Source: Toxorhynchites rutilus septentrionalis (Eukaryota > Arthropoda > Insecta > Diptera > Culicidae). From it: a DNA stretch of 64,000 bases. The position numbers were made by a program, and so were the translations under genes. The number at the start of each line of letters is the position of its first letter. Within the stretch, counting starts at the first letter, position 1. Positions 10,994 to 20,900 of this stretch are shown here, one piece after another. Under the pieces are notes generated by a model. The model did no database searches, had not been told where the DNA came from, and saw only the letters and a list, made by a program, of their open reading frames with translations. The stretch is from contig NC_073744.1 of the NCBI RefSeq assembly GCF_029784135.1, positions 17,331,441 through 17,395,440 on the forward strand, in the 5' to 3' direction.

Positions 10994-11554
10994 AAAAGTA
11001 TTTTCAGACACATATTTCGCTAAAGGTTCTTGATTCATTTGTAAATAACATGTTTCTTCGTTACATGGAAAACATGTTTGACACAGAAAAGTAAGTTTTC
11101 ATTCATAATATTGAATTTCGAAGCGCTGTTCCACCTGAGAATCCATTGCCATTGTCGCTTCACACCAACGGAACACGAAGCCTAATTTCGCAAACGCAAG
11201 ATCCAATTGAACTAACAACGGTGCCATTCAAGAACATATCATTACTTGCATTCGAACTTTCCCTTAGAGTTTTTCATAAAAAAAACAGGAAGTGGGTTAT
11301 ATCTATGGTATAACCGCAAGGGTGACGTAGGACTATCGTTGATTGAGAGATCATTTGTTTGAAGTTGAATCTGAATTCATTCTGAATGAATGAATATTAG
11401 GAGAACTTCGAAAACGAGAGCGTTACGTTGGAGGCACAAGGTTTTATGCATCCAATATTGGATACGGAAATATCCTACTGACGGGGAAGAATAATCTTCA
11501 GAAGCTATCCTGTTAATTGCGATTGATTGAAAAATCACAGAACCAAATGTATTT

Positions 11555-11845
11555 GGTCACATTGTTACATGGATAGAAAACATTAAAATAAACTCTTTCA
11601 CATGAATGTAATTTTAAATTCCCAGAGGAACTGGCAGATTATTTTCAGTAACAATTAGATATTTCCACTTTTTCCTCTAAACTGGAAGCCCACCAGTGGT
11701 TAATGCTAACTCGATAACCATCTGTTAATAGCACTTGATTGAAACATATTTGGTCACAGTGTTACACGGATAGAAAACATTCAAATAAACTCTTTCACAT
11801 GAATGTATTTTTAAATTCCTAGAGGAACTGGCAGATTATTTTCCG
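11555..11845. repeat. Direct duplication of ~95 bp
   Basis: The block from ATTTGGTCACATTGTTACAT to GAGGAACTGGCAGATTATTT at about 11555-11645 recurs at about 11748-11840 with few differences. Common landmarks are GATAGAAAACATT, AAATAAACTCTTTCACATGA and CAGAGGAACTGG or TAGAGGAACTGG. The start-to-start spacing is about 192 bp. Non-coding. Confidence 0.7.
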
Positions 11846-11949
11846 AATGTTTCTCGATGCTGAACGGCATCCAAACGGAAAGAATTCCGTGCGTGTATGT
11901 GTGTGTGTAGCGGCTGCTTCGAGATCTTCCCGGGGAACCGTTTGTGACA

Positions 11950-12060
11950 TCACTCTCCTCCTGATGGATTCCCTTCTGGCCTAAGGTGCACAAACAGGCT
12001 CTTGGTGACACCGTTCATCCGTGCTTTCATGATAAATGAAGAGCTTCACCACAACAGCGA
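11950..12060 (-). pseudogene. Histone H1 remnant (element B copy)
   Basis: On the minus strand this stretch reads MNGVTKSLFV and is colinear with the better-preserved H1 fragment at 62309-62455 (same MNGVTKSLFV block, same upstream TATA region). The downstream TKGTGAS-type linker-histone motif is destroyed here. It is clearly non-functional. Confidence 0.55.
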
Positions 12061-12130
12061 CAACATGCTCCAATCTCTGTTCAAAAAAAACTGTTCAATT
12101 AGAACTGAGTGGATTTCCGAGCGGCACTCG

Positions 12131-12138
12131 CTTATAAA
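12131..12138 (-). promoter_or_regulatory. TATA-like box upstream of the H1 remnant
   Basis: The minus strand reads TTTATAAG in the context CGG-TTTATAAG-CGAG. The same position in the inverted copy at 62240-62247 is TATATAAG, so the box is conserved between copies that otherwise differ. Confidence 0.45.
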
Positions 12139-12372
12139 CCGATTGGTGATTTCAATAGCCTGTTTTGAAAACAAATTTAAGACTATTGAAACAAGTTTTT
12201 GGATCAGAAAATAACAAGTATAGAACGCGTAGACATTTTATCTTTCGAATGAAGTGTTTATCATACCATTTCGTTCAGTTGTTTAGGAGCTATTAACACT
12301 CAAAATCTCGGTCTCCGGCGTAACGCTTTCGTTTTCGAAACTTTGAATTTACACCCCGGTATAGAAATGAAA

Positions 12373-12388
12373 GACGTAGTCCTACGTC
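12373..12388. repeat. Palindrome GACGTAGTCCTACGTC
   Basis: Identical to the palindrome at the end of element A. It closes the right end of element B. Confidence 0.8.
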
Positions 12389-12530
12389 AAAAATCTACGG
12401 GCAGAGACGAATACAACCAAATAATGCCGACTCAAATCGGACCATTCCATCCATACTCGGGTTTTGTGCTTACCAACACATTTGGCGTTCTATTTTAATT
12501 TATATAAATAACATTAACCTAGAACGCAAA

Positions 12531-14427
12531 CGTTGACATTAGAATGTCTGACATCATGCTACATATGAATGTTGAAAGCAGGTGATTCTCATTTAAACAG
12601 ATTCGAAGGGTATATGAATGAAATGGGGAAATGGGAAAAATGTTATTAACATCAAACCGTAACTGTTAATGGAACGTTATTCTAAAAAATCTGTATATTC
12701 TGTATGAAAACCAAAAAATCTGTAATCTGTATCCACGTATTCTTGGTCTCAAAAAATTGGAGAAATCTGTAGAAATACAGATTATTCTGTAGATATGGTA
12801 ACCCTGCCTGGAAGAGGCCCTGACATCCACCAAGCAAGCCTTGCGGAGCGTGCATGTCGCTGTCTGATCCCTTAATAAAATTTTCACACGTTCTCATAAT
12901 TCCGTCAAGCGCTGGTGGTTTGCTATTGTGGGAAAAGAGATCACGGATTAAGAGGCTGGGTTTCGTTGTGGAATTAAGCCGTAATTTGTGATTTACTTGT
13001 TGCGGAACGAAACGAAAATAAACAACGAAGTACGACAACGTTCTGTTTGTTCTACAGTGATGTTTATTGCCCAGCAAGAGAGAGTGTCGAGACCCCGTGT
13101 CCAACAGTTTGTTTACAACTTTGACAGACAGTACGGAACGGTGTGAATGGGCTTTTGTTTGCAAGGAAGTGGTCGGCGTCTATGTTGAAAGGAATTGCGA
13201 AACCTCAATTTGGCGGACATCCGGTTCAACATCACTACAGCCGCCGCCAACGATAAGAGTCTTTCGCGATTTCGATTTCGATTTCTGACATTTCTTTTTT
13301 CTCGCCCAACGACAACCATCCCGTTGTTGTCTTGTTTCTTGTTTCTTATTTTTTTATAGATAGGACTTCTCCCGTCCGATTTCGCTTTTTCAGCTATCTC
13401 CCTCCGCAACACTCCACACCTCGCCGCTGACGACGTTTGGTCCCTTTCCCGCGGACTCGAGTGTGTATTATATGCGAAACAACATTAAAATTAATATGCG
13501 CCATCAACGGCAACCTTCTCTTTTTCCCGTCTTCTCCCGGAATGAGCCACCGTCGCGTCTCTTAGTGATATGTTGTATTACTGTGGCCCAGCATGCGCAC
13601 AACATCAGGGGTTATAGACGGGCCCAAGAGGGAGCAGAAGAGAGAGAGTGAGTGAGTGAGCGATGTGGGCCGGACCACCTGTCTAAAGAAAACGAAAAGC
13701 ATCGTTAAGAAGACAAGAGAAAGATAAGCATCGCCCCGCTCGAGGACCCATTTAGTTCCATCGCGAAGAAAAATGTGTCTATAATGATATTCGAACGTCT
13801 CAACTTATTGATTAGATTTGTCGATCTGTTCGGGTGATCATCATCACGACTTGTTCGCCTATTTTCTGCGCAGGTTCAATGCGCCCGAGCCCATCCACAC
13901 GATAAGGTTGGTGGGCTATAACAATAGCAGTGAAGTCATAGCGAGAGTTGAAGTCTTTGTTCTATCGGTTGGAGATTGGCGGAAGCTGCGCTTTCGGTGC
14001 TCTGAAAGTCGTGAAAGGTGTTCTAGGGGACCTTTATCGTTGCTACAAGTATCAGATCTGTCTATATGTTTCTTTTGGGTAATTCACGTCCCGAATCGGT
14101 AGTAAAACTCAGCCATTGAATCGGATCTTTTTCTGATTTTTATGGAAGCTTCCGGATATATAGCTCTCAGTTAGAAAACATCTGACCGAGCTTAAGTCGA
14201 TTGATTTTTTGACCTATTTAGTTGAGCCGATCATTGACAAATTGAACAAATCCGTTTGTACGAAGTCTGTTATTGATATAAAATTTGGGAAAAAGTTATT
14301 CATTATTTTCTCAATAGCTGGCTTTAGTGATCAATATCTCGCGTAATATCGATCGTGCAATTTCAGGCATAGGATCGTTGCTGTTTTCTGTTTGTTCCAT
14401 TCTGTTGTGAGTTACAGGGTGTTAACA
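12531..14427. other. Spacer, partly GC-rich, no recognised gene
   Basis: At 12670-12810 is a dispersed fragment rich in AAATCTGTA motifs, ending in GGTAACCCTG (relatives near 5080 and 46640). From 12.9 to 14.1 kb base composition is more balanced, with several open frames up to 160 codons, but none shows a recognisable domain or a convincing exon structure. It could hold unrecognised regulatory sequence or UTR. Confidence 0.4.
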
Positions 14428-14812
14428 ATGGAGGTCAACAAAGAGAAAATTCGGTACATTTTACAATTTTGCTTTTATAAATGCGAAAATGCAAGCCAGG
14501 CCGCTGAAATTTTTGTTTTCAAAATTTTTATTTTAGTGCAATATACTAAATTGAGATCTCTACTGTCAACAAATGGACCGTTTGAACATAGCGATTGACC
14601 AGAAACGTTCGAAACTGGCTAACAGAAGCGGTTTTGTGTTCCATCAGGACAACCCAAGGCCACATATTTCCGAGAGCTTCATTGGAATGTTTTTATGCAT
14701 CCATTATATAGTCCGGACCTGGCTCCAAGCGATTATCACCTTTTCCTCGCGTTACAATTTTTTTATGCCCTCCACTCACCCTCATCTCGAAGAAACTGTC
14801 GCTTGAACTTCC
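14428..14812 (+). pseudogene. Mariner transposase remnant with large internal deletion
   Basis: The start MEVNKEKIRYILQF (14428 on) followed by ENASQAAEI is the usual N-terminus of an insect mariner transposase (helix-turn-helix region). After about 35 codons the sequence jumps to MDRLNIAIDQKR (14573 on), then GFVFHQDNPRPH, the block holding the second catalytic aspartate, and a frameshifted remnant of the region that normally holds the third. Roughly 150 codons between these parts, including the first catalytic aspartate, are missing. No terminal inverted repeats were found next to it. It is inactive and distinct from the mariner at 38.4 kb. Confidence 0.75.
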
Positions 14813-15025
14813 TGGAGTGGGGCTCCATTTGATTTGAAAACAGATAACAAAGATAGAATAATGAAACAATATTAGTATGAGGAGGCGAGCGGGCAGAATT
14901 AAAAGTACACTGATAATGGGATCCCAGTGAAAAATATTATTTCTTTTAAGGGATCCAATATTAATTTAATCAATATTTAAAATATGAGTTACGAAAAACA
15001 CAAAATATATACACTGGTGAACATA

Positions 15026-15566
15026 TTAAGAAAATAGAATAGACACATAAAAGTTTACTGTATTGTTGTGGTTGATTGCTTTCCATATTATGAATTCATG
15101 TATTTTTGAGTTAAAATATAGTTTCAGTTTATTTTTGAAGTGATCACGACGTGTTATCATTCGTATTTCTGGTGGTAGAGCGTTAAAATGAGACGGTACA
15201 TAATAAAGAATGAGCCTTTGACCAATGCACGATGTTGCCTGACTACGCATTAAATTATTAGCTTGCCGTGTGTTATGTCCATGGTTCATTGTAGGTATTA
15301 TAATGTTATGGTTACTATTATTATCATTCATCACATTGTGAACGAGTTTACGAATCTCAAAATCGCGCAGCCCGATGAGAGGCAGTATACAATGAGAGTT
15401 GTTTGAATACAACTCCAGTGTAGGATGCAGGCTCGGTAGCTTGTATATTACCTTCAAACAACGATTTTGCAACACTTGCAGTCTCTTGAGCCTTGTTTTG
15501 CATGGATGCCACCATACTAAAATGCCGTATTGTAGTTGTGAATGGATGCATGCAAATAGAAGTTTA
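15026..15566 (-). pseudogene. Non-LTR retrotransposon reverse transcriptase, C-terminal part
   Basis: Reading on the minus strand from the end of the outer BEL element, the frame begins at KLLFACIHSQLQYGILVWW and continues LQVLQNRCLKVIYKLPSLHP, typical of the thumb/C-terminal region of jockey/CR1-like reverse transcriptases. It stops at 15026. The N-terminal part of the same protein is at 29123-30120. The two halves were separated by insertion of the outer BEL element, whose TAAGG duplication (15567-15571 and 29118-29122) brackets the break. The first 55 codons of the longer open frame that continues up to 15736 are actually BEL LTR sequence. The 3' end of the element lies somewhere between about 14870 and 15025. 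Confidence 0.8.
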
Positions 15567-15571
15567 TAAGG

Positions 15572-15931
15572 TGTTCGAGACGAGATTACGGTGAGCCTAA
15601 TCGCGACAACGTTTGCGTAAAAGCGCCTAAAATTCGCTGCTAAATTCGACACCGAGAATGACACGTATCCGACAGTATTCTTCCAAAGATGACGAGAAGC
15701 AAAAGAACGTGTTATAGGTTCAACTGGTTTGTTCAAAGTGAACGTATATTTCGTATACTTCTTTTGTGGCTGGTGGTCAATCGCGGCAAAGAACTAAAGG
15801 TCGATAGTGCTGGACAAAGGCTATTGATTTGGTATCGATTATCCTATTATCTGTTCAATTTGAGGCAATAATCTTTTAGGGTGGTGCGCGAAATATTGGA
15901 TTCCAATTATTTTTTAACTATGGTTTGAACA
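15572..15931 (-). repeat. 3' LTR of the outer BEL element (360 bp)
   Basis: On the minus strand it runs from TGTTCAAACCATAG to CTCGAACA. It is preceded by AAGGTGGCCGGCA, a purine-rich stretch in the polypurine-tract position. The 5' partner at 29039-29117 keeps only the first 14 and the last 65 bp of this sequence. Confidence 0.8.
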
Positions 15932-15984
15932 TGCCGGCCACCTTGAAAAGTATTTTCAATATTTACAATCTAGTTTACAAGAAT

Positions 15985-16584
15985 TCATTTTTTATTCAAA
16001 TTTTTTTTATACTGATGAGTTGAGTGCTGTTGAGGGATGGCCGTTGGCTGCTCTGCTGCAATCGCGGGGTCTATCTCTATTGGTAGAGGACATAGCTTCG
16101 TGATGGGCCTCTTGATTAAGTTGACGCTGTTTGGCAACTTCACGGTAGCAACACGTATTAGTCCATCTTGTCCTGGGTGAGTGGCCACTACTCTTCCCAT
16201 CGACTATCGGCCAATCGGTAGGTTGTCATCGCGTATCAGCACAATCGATCCATTGAGAAGATTAGGATTCATAGTTGTCCATTTATATCGAGTTTGTAGG
16301 GTGGACAAATACTCCTCGTGCCAACGTTTCCAAAAATGTTGTGTTATGCGCTGAATCTTCTGCCAGTTGTCGAGACGATTCTCGGGGATTTCATCCAGAT
16401 TGGGCTCAGGAACTGCTAACAGTGGGTGGCCTATCAGGAAATGTCCCGGCGTTAGGGCTTGCAGATCATTTGGATCTGATGATAGCGGAGTTATAGAACG
16501 TGAATTTAAACAGGCCTCTATTTGGGCTAAAACGGTGGTAAATGATTCGGCTGACAAATGGTTGTTACCCACAATTCTGCGCAT
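15985..16584 (-). pseudogene. Outer BEL polyprotein C-terminus (DUF5641) with nonsense codon
   Basis: This is the end of the polyprotein. It contains the block LTPGHFLIGHPL, then WQKIQRITQHFWKRWHEEYL and GSIVLIRDDNLPIGR, the DUF5641 domain that follows integrase in BEL/Pao elements. A TAG at 16204-16206 interrupts the frame at IGR*SMGRVV, where the family normally has tryptophan, so a single G-to-A change explains the stop. The frame then continues to 15985. The upstream join to integrase is frameshifted near 16660. Not functional. Confidence 0.85.
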
Positions 16585-17418
16585 ATGGTGCTTGAAGGAT
16601 TTGACGCACGCTTCCCAAAGACCACCAAATGTGGGAGCGTGTGGTGGGATGAAATGGAATTCACTGCTTGCTTATGTTGTTGTGATAGAAATAATCGACG
16701 TAGATCTCGTAGTTCACGCTGAGCTGCAGTGAAATTTGTTGCGTTGTCGCAATAAATGGTGCTGGGGATTCCCCTGCGGGCGACGAATCGACGTAGTGCT
16801 GCTATGAAGGCCGCTGAACTGAGGTCAGATACGAGCTCGAGATGTGCCGCCTTGACAACTAGGCATACAAATACTGCCACGTAAGCCTTCACTGGGGCTC
16901 CTTTGCGCGTGTTTGGCTTTAAATAAATCGGACCTGCATAGTCGATTCCCACAAATTTGAATGGATGTGCTTGTGATATTCTTGCAGGGGGCAGTTGACC
17001 CATTAGCTGTTCAATACTTCTAGGTTTTGCTTTAGCACAAATAACACAGTTATGGACGACCTTCCGGGCAAGGTTACGACCTCCTAGAGGCCAAAACTCC
17101 TGTCGCACTATTGATAAAAGCAGCTGAGGTCCCCCGTGCAAGCTTCGTTCATGGGCAGAGGTAACAGTCAGAAGCGATAGTGGGTGTTTGTCAGGTAACA
17201 CTAGAGGATGTTTTGTATCATACGGTATATCAGCATGTTGTAGACGCCCTCCAACACGTATAAGGCCGTCTTGATGCTTCGGATTGAGATAACGAAGGCG
17301 TGAGGAACGAGATACTGGGTTTCCTTTAGCTAAAGCTTCCAATTCGCGATGAAAATATTCTTGCTGAGCGACACGAACTAGTGATAATGTTGCTCCATGG
17401 ATTTCGTCGTTAGTAATC
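16585..17418 (-). pseudogene. Outer BEL integrase, 5' end cut by the inner BEL
   Basis: Integrase joins the cDNA to host DNA. Seen here are an HHCC zinc-binding region (HERSLHGG and CVICAKAKP), the first catalytic Asp in FVGIDYAGP (codon near 16943) and the second in YCDNATNF (codon near 16748). The catalytic Glu, in GGLWEACV (codon near 16614), is in a different frame, so there is a frameshift near 16660. The reading frame continues upstream to 17418, where the inner element's target duplication begins. It matches seamlessly with the RNase H segment that ends at 24581 on the other side of the insertion. Confidence 0.88.
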
Positions 17419-17423
17419 GAACC
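17419..17423. repeat. Target-site duplication GAACC (left copy)
   Basis: GAACC directly precedes the left LTR and recurs at 24576-24580 directly after the right LTR. Five-bp duplications are usual for BEL/Pao integrase. Confidence 0.9.
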
Positions 17424-17916
17424 TGTTGTGACTGTTTTCTTTTAGCAGATCCTCACGAAAACTCTAGCGTTAGTTCGGATCAGCTTTAGCTGTAAATATT
17501 TTATTTATAATAAGGTTTTGAATTCAACAATTACAAATTACTTACAATTAACAGTTTTTCTCCGTACAAATTCTTAGGTAACGCAGTTTCAATTTTAGGT
17601 TAGGTTTACAATCTAGGAATAATTTTTTTAATTAGGTAGGTAGGGTCTTCTAATAATTCAAATTTACTCACGGCTGTAAATATATGTAAATAGTTTTAGA
17701 TTTTACCAACCGATTTTAAATAGTTTTAACTAGAATAATAAATTTTCACTTTAGTAGTTCAAACAATTGTCTTCCAACACGAGATGTCTTTTTTAATAAT
17801 ATGCCTCGTCACTCGATGACATTTCGCAGATGAGAGAGACTTGCCTCACTAGCCGAATGTTGCGGAGATTCCCACAGTTGTTCTACAGTGGTCGCCGAGG
17901 GGTACTCGACGTCACA
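17424..17916 (-). repeat. 3' LTR of the inner BEL (493 bp)
   Basis: On the minus strand it starts TGTGACGTCGAGTACCCC and ends CAGTCACAACA. It matches the 5' LTR along its whole length by eye. The last 108 bp of the polyprotein reading frame, including its stop, lie inside this LTR, so U3 is partly coding. Confidence 0.95.
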
Positions 17917-20900
17917 TTCCCCCGCTCGTAAACCATCTGTTTCCGGTTTACCTTCATTTACGACGTCGAGGAGCGCCAACTTCACAACCGGCCTTCTGAT
18001 GACACCCTTCGATGTCTGCACCCAGGCTTGTCGGACCCTTCCATCCTTCCCTCGTACAACTTTATCGACCTTCCCTCTTATCCATTGGTTCCGTATAGTG
18101 CCTTCAACAATCAACACCAAATCTCCTTCGGCGATATTTTTCACTTCATCAAACCATTTGGATCTCCTGGAAATTACCGGCAGATACTCTTTTATCCAGC
18201 GCCTCCATATCCCGTCTGACAAGTGCTGTGCTAGCTTCCATCCACTTCTCAAAGTCGCTCTAGGATCAACAGGCATCGCTGATAGCTGCTTCACTCCACT
18301 AGAGCTTCCTAAAAGGAAGTGATTAGGGGTCAAAGCTTCTTGGTTGGCTGACTCTAGTGGAATGTAGGTCAACGGTCGCGTGTTGACCATGGCTTCTGCT
18401 TCTACAATGACCGTTTCTAAAACCTCGTCGTCTGGTCTTCGTTCTGCGTCCAGAATGGTCCCAAGAGCTGCCTTCACCGACTTCACCATCCGTTCCCACG
18501 CGCCACCCATGTGCGGAGCACTCGGTGGGATGAATGACCAACGAGTCTCAGAGTTCGTGAAAACCGTAGCCAAACGTTCATTGCGTTCTTTGATCTCATT
18601 TTCCAACAAATTGTTCGCTCCGTGGAAATTCATCGCGTTATCACTGAAGATTTCCGCTGGTGATCCTCTCCGTGAAACAAACCTTCTCACTGCCATCACA
18701 CAGCTTTGCGTCGATAAGCTATGGACAACCTCCAAGTGGACAGCGCGGATAGTTAGGCATGTGAATAGCGCTATCCACCGCTTTGCGTTACTACGACCCA
18801 CTTTTGCGAGGACTGGCCCGAAATAGTCCAACCCTACGTATGTAAAAGGCCGTACATAAGGAGTCAACCTAATCTTCGGCAGCGGTGCCATGGGTGGAGC
18901 GCGTGGATGAGCATTATAGACCTTGCACCACATACAATTCCTAGATACCTCAGCAACGATAGATCGTAAGTTCGGGATTTCGTAGAGTTGTCGCAGCTCG
19001 TTTACCACGGTCTCTCGATTTGAGAGACGAAAACGACGATGAAACGCGTCTACAAGGATGAATGTTATGCGGTGTTGACGCGGAAGAATTACTGGGTATT
19101 TAGTTCCATATGATATCCACTCGGCATTTCCTAAACGGCTACGTTTGCGCAGGACGCCGTTCTCGTCCATGAACGACCACAGCTTGAAAATTGGGCACGA
19201 CTTCGCTATCGATCCATGCAGCTTCTCAGGATCTCCTTTCGTGTCTTTAAGCACTGTGATCTCCGATATGAAAAACTCTTCTTGAGCCTGCCGCCACAGA
19301 GTTATTTCCGCCTTCTTCAACTCCTCTTTGGTTAGAGGTCCCTCTTCCGGCATTTCGTCACGTTTGTGGCGATGGTAATTACAGAAAACGCGGTGAACGT
19401 AGGCCACCGTTCTGTGAAGTCTTTCCCAACGACTGAACCTTGAAACGTCGACCAATGGGAGTTTAATCGATTGATGCACGTTGCAGAAAACCATTTCTTC
19501 TTCGGTAGGTTCGATAATTTCGTTGTTGCCTGGCCATAACTCTTCGGAAAGCAGCAGAAAATCTGGCCCCTGGAACCAACGACTGTCAGAGCTAATATTT
19601 GGCCCTGATCCCCACTTCGTAGCGTCGTCTGAAACGTTCAGTCTGGATGGAACCTTCCTCCACTCGCCAACGTCGGTCGTCGACAATATTTCACCTGTCC
19701 TGAATCCCACAAACTGGTGATACCGGCGTTGATCCGATCGGATCCAGGCCAAGACAGTGGCTGAATCCGTCCACAGAAAACGCTTCGTCACTGGTATAGC
19801 GTGCATGGATATGATACTATTGAGAAATCGAGATCCCAAAACGGCTGCCTGGAGCTCAAGCCGTGGAATCGTTAACATTTTCAACGGTGATACCTTTGAC
19901 TTTGCCGCTACAAGGGTGATGGCAGGACCATTTGGAGTGTCGACCCGAAAATACACGGCACAAGCGTATGCAGATTTGCTTGCGTCAACGAAAGCGTGTA
20001 CTTGCAGCGATGAATAGCTTTCTACAACGGCGTCAGAAAAATAACACCGCGGAATGCGAAGAGTGTTGAGCTTAGGTATGAGTTCAACCCACTTTCTCCA
20101 CTGCATCCACAGTTTATCGTTGATTCGATCATCCCATCCAATACCAGTTGCCCATATATCCTGCATAAGGATCCTGCCATGGATCAAAAAGTAAGCAATT
20201 AGCCCCATTGGGTCAAAGAAACTCATCACTGTCCGCAAAATTTCTCGCTTCGTTGGAATGTGCGACTCCTCCAAGACGTATTTGAGGTTCTCTGGTAGAT
20301 TTACGGTGTAAGTGAAACTGTCGCTGCTGGTTATCCACTTCATTCCTAGCACGGACTCGATTTGTTCTCCCTTTTCGGTCCGAATATCCTTATCCGCATC
20401 CGCGGACTCAGCTCCTATTAATGCTGCAATTCTCGTATCGTTCGAGAGGAAATTTCGAATTTCGAATCCACCTTCCAAGTGAATCGTTTTCACCTCACAT
20501 CCTATCTTCACTGCTTCTTCCACCGAACCGAAACTATCGAGATAGTCGTCCACGTAGTGGTGATGAACTATAGCTGCTACTGCGCGAGGACATTCTGCTT
20601 CGAACTCCTTGGCATTCAAATTTTTAATATATTGAGCGCAGCTCGGGGAGCATGTAGCCCCGAAGATGGCTACGTTCATGACGTACACGATTGGATCTTG
20701 ATCCGGGTGATCTCTAAACAAGAACCTCTGACACTGACGATCTTGTTCCCGTATGAAGAATCGGTGGAACATCTCCTTGATGTCACCGGTCAACGCAAAT
20801 CGATATAGGCGAAACTTGCTCACAACCGTTGGTAGGGATGTCAAGTAATCAGGACCTTTTAGTAAAGTGGAGTTGAGGGAAACGCCATCGACCGTAGCAG

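Larger units (their letters stand above)
9084..10998 (-). mobile_element. Element A: histone H2A-bearing repeat
   Basis: This segment interrupts a Helitron-like repeat. Its left side has an A-run, GACGGGT and an inverted pair GGTAATGTC/GACATAACC, then TGACGTAGGAC (9117-9127). Its right side ends with GACGTAGTCCTACGTC (10978-10993). Thus TGACGTAGGAC-type motifs occur at both ends in inverted orientation. Inside are a decayed histone H2A gene on the minus strand with promoter-like upstream DNA and its own 3' stem-loop, plus a second histone-type stem-loop in plus orientation near the left side. No transposase is seen, so the element would be non-autonomous. The alternative is a dispersed fragment of a histone cluster. 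Outer limits are accurate to roughly 10 bp. Confidence 0.6.
11288..12391 (-). mobile_element. Element B: histone H1-bearing repeat
   Basis: The left side has an inverted pair (GGTTATATC/GGTATAACC) followed by TGACGTAGGACTA (11323-11335). The right side has the exact inverse TAGTCCTACGTCA (12377-12389). The right half (about 11950-12310) is homologous in inverted orientation to 62041-62470 and, on the minus strand, runs through an upstream region, a TATA-like box and a histone H1 fragment. It lies in a Helitron-like repeat. The left half contains a roughly 100-bp direct duplication (11555-11845). No transposase is encoded. Ends judged by eye. Confidence 0.55.
8885..12530 (-). mobile_element. 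Helitron-like repeat, copy 2, split by elements A and B
   Basis: The CTAG terminus at 8885 is followed by the same body as copy 1 up to about 9070. The body resumes at about 10999 (ATTTTCAGACACATATTTCG, matching 7540-7560 and 38260-38280), continues to about 11287, and resumes again around 12420-12530 (segment matching 38370-38420). Sequence continuity with the uninterrupted copies shows that the segments 9084-10998 and 11288-12391 are insertions. No intact Rep/helicase is present. Confidence 0.5.

Noticed and set aside
15572..15640. A 65-bp match between 15572-15636 and 29039-29103 as a long target duplication
   Set aside because: It is LTR sequence: TG/CA ends, a TGG primer-binding site after it at 29038, and a 5-bp TAAGG duplication outside it.
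15567..15736. The first ~55 codons of the frame 15736-15026 as part of the non-LTR protein
   Set aside because: They are read from the outer BEL 3' LTR. The RT homology starts only at 15566.
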